Shown here: piece by piece, positions 52,993-61,548 of the stretch
Numbering within the stretch: position 1 is the stretch's first letter
Layout of the letters: every line of letters begins with the position of its first letter
Assembly: GCF_001976065.1 (NCBI RefSeq)
Contig: NZ_MNAH01000013.1
Location: 126,142 to 190,141, forward strand
Source of the DNA: Pseudomonas putida
Lineage (GTDB): Bacteria; Pseudomonadota; Gammaproteobacteria; Pseudomonadales; Pseudomonadaceae
Length of the DNA stretch: 64,000 nt
Direction of reading: 5' to 3'
Notes under the pieces: generated by a model
Told to the model about the DNA's origin: nothing
Database searches by the model: none
What the model saw: only the letters and a program-made list of their open reading frames with translations
Position numbers and translations under genes: made by a program

Positions 52993-54108
52993 ATGAATAA
53001 CGTTACTGAAATGTCATCCGATGCCGTCGCCATGGCGGCCCCTGCGCTTACATCCGAATCCCTCAACAACCTGTTGAAGATCACAGCGCCTACTGGCTCG
53101 GTCACTGTGAAAGGGATTGCCACCGAAGTGCATTATTGGAAAAAGCCAGGAGGCATTCGGGCTTCGAAAATTTATGGGCGCCTAGGCGGGCTCGGTGATG
53201 CCTCCATCCGATTTGAGCTGCAGCCGTATGTCAGCATCCAAAACAACGAGCCGGTGATTCTGCATGGCACCTTGCGCATCAAACACTCAGAAGCCTTACG
53301 CACCACCCATGAGGTGATTTTGGTGGGCGACAAGGTCGGCAACTGGTTGCCTGAAGACGCTTCGCAGGACGATGGACGGACCAAAGAGGCTCTCGCCCCG
53401 CTCGACCGGCATCAGCCGCGCTTGACGCTTGAGGCGGCGGTCGCCAGGCATGGCCCAAGCGCGGTGGCATTCCTCACCACGGATACCGCCTGGCAGGACC
53501 TGACTAATGCAGCTTCAGCCGTGCCAGCGATTGTCAATTGTCGGCACGTGGTAACGAACTTCATGAAGCCTGGCTGCTTCATTGAGGACTTACTCGAGGT
53601 CTGCCGTAATCCTGCCATCAAGGTTTTGGTCATTTCCCGCGGCGGAGGCGGCGGACTGACAGCCATTGGTGACTCGTATGAAGTGGCAGCCGCGCTACTG
53701 GCGAGTGGTCGAGCTTTCTATACCGCACTCGGCCACGACAAAGATGTGCTGTTACTGGACAAACACGCAGACCAAGCGTTCGCCACACCATCGGTGTTGG
53801 GGCAGACATTGGCCGACGCGATTCGCACGGTTACTGAGCGGGAGGCGTTGGTCGAGCGCACACGCACCCTGAGCGAAAACGCAGATATGCTGACTCGGGA
53901 GAACGCTCAACTGAGGGAGCAATTGGCGATGCAAAGTGGGCATGCCAAGGGGAAAACCGAGTATGCGGTACGGGAGAGGGTGCGGCACTATGCAACTGGC
54001 CGGCATGCCCCTGACACCCCACCCCAGACTGGTCGCCCGGCCAATAGGTATGTGCTTTGGGCGTTGTTGGTCGTTGTAGTCTTCCTGGTAGGCCGCTGCA
54101 CCGGCTAG
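52993..54108 (+). CDS. ExoVII large-subunit-like protein with C-terminal membrane anchor
   Basis: Counting from ATG 52993 (371 residues), the first 130 residues look like an OB fold (GSVTVKGIATEVHYWKK, GRLGGLG). The centre has the XseA-type core: VLVISRGGGGG, then ALGHDKDVLLLDKHADQAFATPS, the counterpart of the GHxxD and TPS motifs of exonuclease VII. A short coiled coil (about 290-330) is followed by a predicted membrane helix at the very end (YVLWALLVVVVFLVG). True XseA has a long coiled coil for XseB and no membrane anchor. No XseB gene is nearby. The start is uncertain; a GTG at 52894 would add 33 residues. Confidence 0.7.
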   Translation: MNNVTEMSSDAVAMAAPALTSESLNNLLKITAPTGSVTVKGIATEVHYWKKPGGIRASKIYGRLGGLGDASIRFELQPYVSIQNNEPVILHGTLRIKHSEALRTTHEVILVGDKVGNWLPEDASQDDGRTKEALAPLDRHQPRLTLEAAVARHGPSAVAFLTTDTAWQDLTNAASAVPAIVNCRHVVTNFMKPGCFIEDLLEVCRNPAIKVLVISRGGGGGLTAIGDSYEVAAALLASGRAFYTALGHDKDVLLLDKHADQAFATPSVLGQTLADAIRTVTEREALVERTRTLSENADMLTRENAQLREQLAMQSGHAKGKTEYAVRERVRHYATGRHAPDTPPQTGRPANRYVLWALLVVVVFLVGRCTG

Positions 54109-54408
54109 ATTCCTGCCAGCAACCATGTTCAAGACGCTGTACGAGGTCACGGACGTCGAATGCAAATCCGCAACACGACTGACGCGTTCCTCAATTAATG
54201 GCTCAGCGTTCGACAAACGACTCCGCATACTTCGCGATGCAGTTCCACGCCAACCTTTGAATCACCCTCGTTTCGTTGATAGATCAAACGTCCGTATATG
54301 ACCGCTTTCTGCTTGTGGAGACCGGCTGAAAACGGCGTAAAGTGACCAGTCGCCCGGCGCGTGTGGGATCACTGAGTGTGCAAAAGGAGCAGTTAGGCTG
54401 TCCGCCGA
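54109..54408. other. Intergenic region upstream of the helicase fusion
   Basis: These 300 bp contain no gene I can support. They should hold the promoter for the two-gene helicase operon. An AGGAG at 54385-54389 lies about 19 bp before the TTG start, farther than usual. Confidence 0.45.
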
Positions 54409-57400
54409 TTGCTTAAGTATTTTCGAGTTCGTGATGGCACAATTCGAGAGTCGGGTGAACCGTCCAATGTAGACGGCTGGCGAATAAATCAGGATAGGGA
54501 GATCTCAACTTTGCGCATCAACTATCTCAGCCCCAAGGGTGTCCTGGAGGTCGAGCATGCCGCCTTGCGCGAGCTCGAAGCGAAGTTACCCCGCGAATGG
54601 GGTGCGTACGCAGCATTTCGGTTGGTAACGCGAGGCTCCAAGCAGCCGCTGGATATTGATCTGCTGCTGCTGACAACCAATCGAATCCTCGTGGTCGAGT
54701 TGAAGAACTGGTCCGGCGACATCTCGTATTCGTCCGGTCAGTGGCTCCATCGCGGCGATCCCATGCCCTCACCGGTCGATACCACAGACAATAAAGCCCG
54801 CGCCTTAAGGCAGTTCATTCAGGCGAAGAATTCCTCCCTGAAGCTGCCCTTCATTGAGTCGCTGGTGGTGCTGTGCCACCCCAAGTGCCGGTTAATCAAC
54901 TTCCCGGACGAGCAGCGCCGCTTCGTTGCAATGCTCCCGGACTTCGTGCATGCGGCCTCCGACGCGACACGCTACAACAAACGCTTCCCCGACATCCCGC
55001 CGACGTGGAGCTATCGGTCCGCGGACCCCTTGCCGCAGCGGCAGCAGTACAACGCCATCTTTTCCACTTCCAACCCGGCGGTGCTCAAACGTCGCACCGT
55101 GCTGCATGGCTTTGAGCAGATCGATGACCAGGCTGACTACATCCATCCCCGAAAAATCTGGTCGGAGTTTTTGGCTGAGCACCAAGAGAGCCGAAGCTCA
55201 AAAGCGTTGCTGCGAAAGTGGAATTTCGAAGAGCTCGCCGGCGGCGGCACGTCTACCATCGAGCGACAGACCATCGGCCTTCGCGAGCTGCGCTTGAACG
55301 AGACGCTGCGCGTCCAAGCACCCGAGCTGCATGAAGACCTGCTAGAACCGATCGGGTCCGCGACGGCAGACGACATCACCACCAACTTCGTCGAGGCGTA
55401 CCGTCTTCCCACTGGCATTGCGCGTCTCTCCGAGCACCTAGACCGCAACAGCAACAACGAGCAAGACCGACGCTTGTTGGCAAAAAGTATCCTGGCACGC
55501 TTCTCGAAACTACACGCATTGGGAATTGCTCATCGCGACATTACCAAACGCACGCTGTGGGTGCTCGAACCGGCCCGTGTGATCCTATCGACGTTCGCTG
55601 CCGCACGCGTCCCGCAAGCCCAGACCGTGGGCGTTCATCGCCTCGAGCTAGAGACCGGATCCATCGAACTGCCGGAGGATGATGGCGTCGCTGCGCAGGC
55701 TCGTTCTGCTGATCCCTTCGCTCGCGACATGTTCCTGCTGGGGGTACTGGTCTATGAGATGCTGGAGGGCCACGAACTAGAGCGTCTCGACAATGTGCCG
55801 GTCTACGACGACACAGTCACTCTCGGCGTACCAGCGCTGGCACCTTGGTACGCCAAAGCTATGGACCTGGATCCTAAAACGCGATACCGCAACGCTTCCG
55901 AGGCACTCGACGCGTTGAATGCCTGTTTGGCCGTCGATGCTGGGCCGGACGTCTGCGCCGAAGACTTCGAGGGCTACGAGACCGATGCCAGCCCGATTAC
56001 CCTCACGCCTAAGCAAATGATCTCGTCTACGCCTTCCAAGATGGTTTATGAGTCAGAGCAGAACGGTGACCGAGTACTGGTCAAGTGCTGGCCACAGCTC
56101 AAGTACGACCCAAAGTATCTAGCGCGCAATCTAAGGTTGCTTGCGTTCCTCCAGCAAGCTAGGTCCATGCGTCAGTCAGGGTTCGACGCCGCCCCAGAAG
56201 TTTTGGATTTTGGCTTGAGCATGTTTGGCCTGATGCTCGTTACGCGATGGACTGAGGGTCAGACGCTCACCGATTGGCTGGCAAGTAACCCGGAGGGGCG
56301 TCATCGCGCGCTCGTCGCGCACGCTGTGCTCAACGCTGTGCAGCGCCTCCACATCTTGGGACTGTCCCACGGCGACGTAAAAGCGGACAACATCATCGTT
56401 TCGCAGACGGCAGAGGCGCAGCTGCCACAGATCGTGTTGGTGGACATTCCAGACCTAAGCGCCGATGGTGATGAAGGAGTAACGCTTGGTACGGTGCCGC
56501 CGGCTCTGGAGAGCGCATCCCCGCTTTACCGTGACGCGTTTGCCGTGTGTACGCTTGTACTGACACTGTTGCCTGAGGATTTCGCGGGCACGCGAAACGA
56601 CGTGAATCGAGCCATCGAACTGGTGGATACACTGCCGCCGCTAGATCTGCTGGCCGAGACACTGCAGGACGAACTTCACCCGAAACAGCGCTCAATCTCG
56701 ACTTTCCAGGCAGTCTTAAGGCCTCGCGGCCGCAGTGATACTTCGTCGTTGGACCTGGTCTCCAACAATGGCGAGTACTCGGTGCGCGCGACCCGGCATA
56801 CCGAGACTGGACACGTTCGATTCAACGTCGTAGGGATGCGGCAAGAACTTTACATCAAGTACGACCCGGAAGAGGACGCTGTACTTGACTGCGCAGTTAA
56901 GGAAATCGACCACATCGAGTTCGTCAATGCCCACCGGCGCAAGATGTTCTCGCTAAATGGTGAGATTCATGTCTCCTTTGCGGAAGAGGTTAACGTCGCA
57001 TTGCTGGCCGATTGGTTGTACCAGCTCTACTGCGCGAACGTTCCGGATGATCTGGAAGGTAACGAAGCAGTTGCTCTCGGTGCCGACCCTTACGCCCGTC
57101 AGTCCGAGCGTGCACCCTATCAAAGGGTATCGGCAACAGCACTCTGGACCGCACTATCCGACACCGATGAAATGAACGTCACTAAGATCACGGTGCGGAA
57201 TGGGGCGAAGCAATTCTCGCCGGATAGCGACGAGTGGTTCATCCCCTTCGACTGCGAGGGGGGCGTGCTCGATTTCTCTGAGGGCGAAGAAATCGAACTA
57301 CTGGAGCGCGGCGTGGACGCTACTGACGGCAGCGAGCGCTGGTTTACTGTTGGCTGGGTCTCACCCGACCTCGGACGCGACGTGATGCGAGTGCGTGCCA

Positions 57401-59373
57401 AAAACATGCGGTTCTCGCCGAAAACGGGAGACGTCATGCACGTGCGCGGTACCTTCGAAAAGGTGGCGTCTGAACGGCGGGTCGCGGCGATGAAGCGGGT
57501 ACTTGCGGGCGGTGGCCTCATACCTTCGCTTGTTGACTACTTCGATCCAGACACTGAGCGAATGCCGAAGCGCAATGTCGCGGTTGATCTGGGTGACCTC
57601 AGCAACTACGACCTTAACTCCTCCCAGGAAGAGGCCTTACGGATCGCTCTGTCTTATGGCCCGGTTTCACTGTTGCAGGGACCGCCAGGAACAGGGAAGA
57701 CCAAGTTCATCGCGTCGTTTGTACACCTTCTGCTGTCGCGAGGGCTGGCTCATAACATCTTGCTGGTCAGCCAATCGCATGAGGCCGTGAACAATGTCAT
57801 GGACAAGGTGGCTGGTTCGCTGCGTGCGTCGAGTATGGATGTGCCCATGGTGCGCGTCGGTCTGCAATCGATGGTTTCGCCCGGACTCCGTAATGTCCAA
57901 GAGGATTCGTTACGTCAGCGCTACCGCGAGAGCTTTGACGCGGAAAGCATGGATCGTGTCCGAGCGGTGGGCGTGGCCATGGGGCTTCCGGAAGGCTACG
58001 TGCGTTCCGCGACGAAGCTTCACATCACACTGGGCCCGTTGCTCCAAAGTATTGACCGCCTCATATGCACCATAGACGAGGCCGATGGTAAGGACCCCTC
58101 GGCTAAGGAGCATCTGCGGCGGCTCAGGCAAGTGTTCGTCGAGGTCGCGGAGCGCCAGTTCGGCATCCACGCATCGACCAGCGACGACGCAGCCAATTTA
58201 CGCGATCTGCTGGGCCAGAAACTTGAGTCCTTGGCTCACCAGCACGGTTCGCCGAGCCCGGCTAAGTGCGCTCGCCTGGAACAGATTGCTCTCCTATCTA
58301 CGGAATTCTCCCAGGTGCTACGTAGCCCGCGCTCTAACTACACCGCGTTTCTCGCTCGCAGCTCCAGCATTGTGGCGGGCACCTGCGTAGGCGTTGGAAA
58401 GCAGGCGCTGGGTATTACGGAAGTTCCTTACGACTGGGTAATCGTCGACGAGGCCGCGCGGGCATCGCCAATGGAGCTCGTCGTCGCGATGCAGGCGGGA
58501 AAGCGCGTGCTACTGGTGGGCGATCACCTACAATTGCCGCCTTCGTACCCCCGCGCTGTTGAGGACCAAGCGTCGGCCCTACTGGGAATGCCGCGCAAAG
58601 ACTTCCGGCGGATGAACAATTTCCAACGTGCGTTCTCATCGAATTACGGCCAGTCGGTGGGAAGAACATTGCGTGTGCAGTACCGTATGGCGGAGCACAT
58701 CAACCGACTCGTGTCGCATTGCTTCTACGGAGATGCACTTGAGGTTGGACGTGCTCCTCCGGGAGCAGAGTACGAGAAGCTGCCAGCATTCCTCGCCTCG
58801 CAGGTAGTGTGGGTCGACACCCAAGATCAGGGACGCGAGGCCTTCCACCGCTCGGCTGGCACCCATGAAGGTGCGCTCATGAACGAGCAGGAAGCCTTGG
58901 CCGTCGTGGAAGTGATTCGGGCAATCCTTACGTCTGCTAGGTTCCTGGAACAGGTTCAGAAGAAGGACGGTGACCATGAGCCCATCATCGGGGTCATCGC
59001 CATGTACTCCGCTCAGCGGGACCTAATCCGAAATAAGCTCGAGCAGGCTGAATGGGCGTCCGGGCTTCGTCACTGCTTCTCAGTCGGTACAGTGGACAGC
59101 TACCAAGGCAAGGAAAACCGCATCATCATACTCTCGGTGGTGCGCAACGACACCAGCGAGAACATTGGCTTTTTGAGCGATCCGGAGCGCATCAACGTGG
59201 CCATGTCTCGATCGAAGGACCGACTGGTGATCGTCAGCTCCTCCTCGATGTGGCGGACTCGGGCGGCCACGCCGATGAAAAGCGTGCTCGATGAAGTCGA
59301 ACGCCTCGCAGAGAGACACCTGGCCCTGTTTGTGCCATCCAAGGAACTGAAGCGGAGCCTGTCCAATGCGTGA
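54409..59373 (+). CDS. NERD / kinase-like / kinase-like / SF1 helicase fusion protein
   Basis: This 1654-residue protein combines four modules. Residues about 40-160: NERD nuclease-related domain with LDID84 and VVE97-L-K99. About 290-520: a protein-kinase-like fold with HRD at 375-377 but no DFG. About 540-760: a second kinase-like fold with VLVK, HGDVKADN at 654-661 and DIP (679-681) in place of DFG. About 1060-1650: UPF1/COG1112-type SF1 helicase with GPPGTGKT (1091-1098), DEAA (1347-1350), GDHLQLPPS, VQYRM and VDSYQGKE. The frame must start after a TAG at 54394; TTG 54409 is the first good codon. It overlaps the next gene by 8 bp. Kinase plus COG1112-type helicase recalls MkoA of type I Mokosh. 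Confidence 0.8.
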   Translation: MLKYFRVRDGTIRESGEPSNVDGWRINQDREISTLRINYLSPKGVLEVEHAALRELEAKLPREWGAYAAFRLVTRGSKQPLDIDLLLLTTNRILVVELKNWSGDISYSSGQWLHRGDPMPSPVDTTDNKARALRQFIQAKNSSLKLPFIESLVVLCHPKCRLINFPDEQRRFVAMLPDFVHAASDATRYNKRFPDIPPTWSYRSADPLPQRQQYNAIFSTSNPAVLKRRTVLHGFEQIDDQADYIHPRKIWSEFLAEHQESRSSKALLRKWNFEELAGGGTSTIERQTIGLRELRLNETLRVQAPELHEDLLEPIGSATADDITTNFVEAYRLPTGIARLSEHLDRNSNNEQDRRLLAKSILARFSKLHALGIAHRDITKRTLWVLEPARVILSTFAAARVPQAQTVGVHRLELETGSIELPEDDGVAAQARSADPFARDMFLLGVLVYEMLEGHELERLDNVPVYDDTVTLGVPALAPWYAKAMDLDPKTRYRNASEALDALNACLAVDAGPDVCAEDFEGYETDASPITLTPKQMISSTPSKMVYESEQNGDRVLVKCWPQLKYDPKYLARNLRLLAFLQQARSMRQSGFDAAPEVLDFGLSMFGLMLVTRWTEGQTLTDWLASNPEGRHRALVAHAVLNAVQRLHILGLSHGDVKADNIIVSQTAEAQLPQIVLVDIPDLSADGDEGVTLGTVPPALESASPLYRDAFAVCTLVLTLLPEDFAGTRNDVNRAIELVDTLPPLDLLAETLQDELHPKQRSISTFQAVLRPRGRSDTSSLDLVSNNGEYSVRATRHTETGHVRFNVVGMRQELYIKYDPEEDAVLDCAVKEIDHIEFVNAHRRKMFSLNGEIHVSFAEEVNVALLADWLYQLYCANVPDDLEGNEAVALGADPYARQSERAPYQRVSATALWTALSDTDEMNVTKITVRNGAKQFSPDSDEWFIPFDCEGGVLDFSEGEEIELLERGVDATDGSERWFTVGWVSPDLGRDVMRVRAKNMRFSPKTGDVMHVRGTFEKVASERRVAAMKRVLAGGGLIPSLVDYFDPDTERMPKRNVAVDLGDLSNYDLNSSQEEALRIALSYGPVSLLQGPPGTGKTKFIASFVHLLLSRGLAHNILLVSQSHEAVNNVMDKVAGSLRASSMDVPMVRVGLQSMVSPGLRNVQEDSLRQRYRESFDAESMDRVRAVGVAMGLPEGYVRSATKLHITLGPLLQSIDRLICTIDEADGKDPSAKEHLRRLRQVFVEVAERQFGIHASTSDDAANLRDLLGQKLESLAHQHGSPSPAKCARLEQIALLSTEFSQVLRSPRSNYTAFLARSSSIVAGTCVGVGKQALGITEVPYDWVIVDEAARASPMELVVAMQAGKRVLLVGDHLQLPPSYPRAVEDQASALLGMPRKDFRRMNNFQRAFSSNYGQSVGRTLRVQYRMAEHINRLVSHCFYGDALEVGRAPPGAEYEKLPAFLASQVVWVDTQDQGREAFHRSAGTHEGALMNEQEALAVVEVIRAILTSARFLEQVQKKDGDHEPIIGVIAMYSAQRDLIRNKLEQAEWASGLRHCFSVGTVDSYQGKENRIIILSVVRNDTSENIGFLSDPERINVAMSRSKDRLVIVSSSSMWRTRAATPMKSVLDEVERLAERHLALFVPSKELKRSLSNA

Positions 59374-60934
59374 GCGTTTCAATACCATCGCAGTTGCGAT
59401 TCCTGCGCAGCTTTTCAACGTACGCTGTCATGTCTCCGTCGACCGTCAGGTGCCAGTCATGACGGACTTCGCGGTGCGCTTACTGCACCTGAGCGGTCCC
59501 TTGGAGGTCGGCGCACTACGGGAGTACTTCGGCCTCTCCGCGGGCGAGGTACGGAATCTGCTTGAACTCTTACGAGAAGAAGGCCTCGTCGGCGAGATCA
59601 ACGGCCGCATCTCGTTGACCTCCTATGCCGAGTCGCGCTTCGCGGGGTCATCAGACGGAATGCCGCGTTTCACAAGAATCGCCGAGCGGCAAAGCCGCCC
59701 CGTCTTTGAGCTATTGAGTTACACGCCACTGCCCAAGGCGCTATCGAGCAGCTACTGGGACAACGCTTTGGAACTGAAGTGGAACACCGATGATCCCGCT
59801 GTAGGCAAAACCATTGATAGGGCGGAGGCAGCGTTTCACAAACACTTCCACGACATCGAACGCTTCGAACAGGAAGATGAAAACCGGCGGGCTTACGCTT
59901 GCTACAAAGTGGACGAGATTCGCGCCGGGCGCCCATTCAGTGTGCCACTTCCTGTCCACTTCGAAGTCGATGTCGAGGGCAACGTCGCGTTTGAAATCGA
60001 CACCCAGCTTGAACTTCTTCCTGAGTCTCTGCGCTCGCAGGTGCGGACCCTGACATCCGACCGGATCGCCGCCCTCTCAACCCGGACCAACCACCTGCGT
60101 GCCTTCATCGAGCTCTTCGACGATGAGCTGCTCACGCGGTATCTGCTGACACCGCCGATTAGTGGGGAGAGGAGCGTATTGATTAAGCCCAATGGGCAAA
60201 TGGGCCTGCGCAAAGACCAAGTAATCGACTTCGGGCGGTATGTACACGATGTGCATGGACAGGTGAACGGCGAAGTGTACGACGCCGGCAAGAGCCAGGC
60301 GCTTCTTGGCGCTCCCTATATGCCAAAATGCCGGTCGCGCCTTTTGAATGGGCTGAGTAAGGCGCTCGCGGCATTCAAGAGGACGACGAACACCGAGCGG
60401 CCAGCGGCCATCTTCTGGGTGATCCCGGACTCCGAACTATGGGGGCGCACTAGCCTGGTTCGTGACCTCATCGACGATATCCAGGCCGAGCTCAAGGAGG
60501 GCTTGGGTACAACGCTGGAGGTCGTCGCCATAGCGCCCTGTCGCCAAGACGAGAACAGGGATGGGCTCGTCAAGCGTGCACGCCATCTGCTCGATGCGGG
60601 TTTCAGCCGTGTGTTCCTAGGACCATACCAGCCCAAGCAGGAATGCTTCGAAATTTTATTGATCCCAGGGTTCTTCGGCGCGGCAACATACCAATGGGTG
60701 GTGCCGAGTGCCGACCGGTACAATGTGCCCTTGGGGTTTGTGACTCAGTCTGAAGCGAAGCTGCGAAAGATGGTGGAATTTACTCGGGCTGCCTTGGCGT
60801 CGTCGCTCTACGGCTCAGGTCGGGGAAGCGGTAGCACACCTGAAGGGCGCAAGCTCTGGTTCAACGACGCCGACGTAAGTGATTTCTCTTTCCTCGATCG
60901 CTATGTCACTTCCCCACGATCCCTTGCTGACTGA
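59366..60934 (+). CDS. Winged-helix partner of the helicase fusion
   Basis: The 522-residue protein has a winged-helix-like segment at about 45-95 (VGALREYFGLSAGEVRNLLELLREEGLV, then GRISLT). The rest is mixed alpha/beta; a later part (about 350-470) has Rossmann-like strands (AAIFWVIPDSELWG, VVAIAPCR, SRVFLGPYQ). I see no HKD motif of phospholipase-D nucleases and no other catalytic signature. It starts 8 bp before the helicase stop, so the two proteins are made together. It may recognise DNA or RNA for the helicase (inference). Confidence 0.65.
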   Translation: MRERFNTIAVAIPAQLFNVRCHVSVDRQVPVMTDFAVRLLHLSGPLEVGALREYFGLSAGEVRNLLELLREEGLVGEINGRISLTSYAESRFAGSSDGMPRFTRIAERQSRPVFELLSYTPLPKALSSSYWDNALELKWNTDDPAVGKTIDRAEAAFHKHFHDIERFEQEDENRRAYACYKVDEIRAGRPFSVPLPVHFEVDVEGNVAFEIDTQLELLPESLRSQVRTLTSDRIAALSTRTNHLRAFIELFDDELLTRYLLTPPISGERSVLIKPNGQMGLRKDQVIDFGRYVHDVHGQVNGEVYDAGKSQALLGAPYMPKCRSRLLNGLSKALAAFKRTTNTERPAAIFWVIPDSELWGRTSLVRDLIDDIQAELKEGLGTTLEVVAIAPCRQDENRDGLVKRARHLLDAGFSRVFLGPYQPKQECFEILLIPGFFGAATYQWVVPSADRYNVPLGFVTQSEAKLRKMVEFTRAALASSLYGSGRGSGSTPEGRKLWFNDADVSDFSFLDRYVTSPRSLAD

Positions 60935-61548
60935 CCTGCTAGTGAAGCTGCAACCGTTTGAGCATGTTGTCCGTTGAATGCGTTATGACCGCTACCGATT
61001 GCCGTTAGGCGCCAGTAGCTCACATTTGCTCCTAATGAGCGTGATCAGCTTTTGTAAGGTGTGTGCCCAGGGGTTCTTGTATGGAGCCCTTGCCTCACCC
61101 AACTGGTCTGCGAATCAGTTGATGCGCCAACACCGGCTATTGACCGATGCAGGCCGAATGCAAATGGGTGGCTTAGTCAGCGCAATTACCCACCGAACTG
61201 TAGATCGAGAATTACGAGCCCCACTCTCCGCTTCAAGGCTCTCAAGAACTAAGCTCGACTTGCTCAAGGAGCAATCAGGCCCATTGTTAAGTTTTTCGGT
61301 CGATGCTTTAAGAGCTAGGAGTGTTTGGCATGAGCATCGGCATTGTGCAATCGGGCTTCTGGCTATGCTTGAGCACAAGCTTTAAAACTCTGATTTAATT
61401 GCATCAGTCGTTGCGCAGAGTCAACTTAAACCACTTTTTCTATGGGCTCGGTCGACGTGTGATTCAGTGCGAGTCGATTCGACTCGATGAACCTACTGCC
61501 TCGGTTACGCGCCTGTAGGCAGTAAGACCAAACGCCAGGAGCTCAAGG
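60935..61548. other. 614-bp gap with palindromes ahead of the last operon
   Basis: No gene here is convincing; short frames on both strands lack ribosome-binding sites and familiar content. The right end has two symmetrical elements just before the next gene: a perfect 17-nt palindrome CGAGTCGATTCGACTCG (61470-61486) and an inverted repeat TACTGCC/GGCAGTA (61494-61524). They may be operators of the downstream operon. Confidence 0.5.
61470..61486. promoter_or_regulatory. Perfect 17-nt palindrome, candidate operator
   Basis: CGAGTCGA-T-TCGACTCG lies 62 bp upstream of the start of the helical-repeat gene, in the expected promoter zone. A repressor site is possible; no regulator gene is seen next to it. 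Confidence 0.45.

Noticed and set aside
59366..60934. PLD (HKD) nuclease motif expected if the pair were a standard type I Mokosh
   Set aside because: I scanned for HxK followed by a suitably spaced Asp and saw none.
60978..61385. 135-codon frame in the gap before the last operon
   Set aside because: No ribosome-binding site, no domain and a competing frame on the other strand; I treat the region as non-coding.
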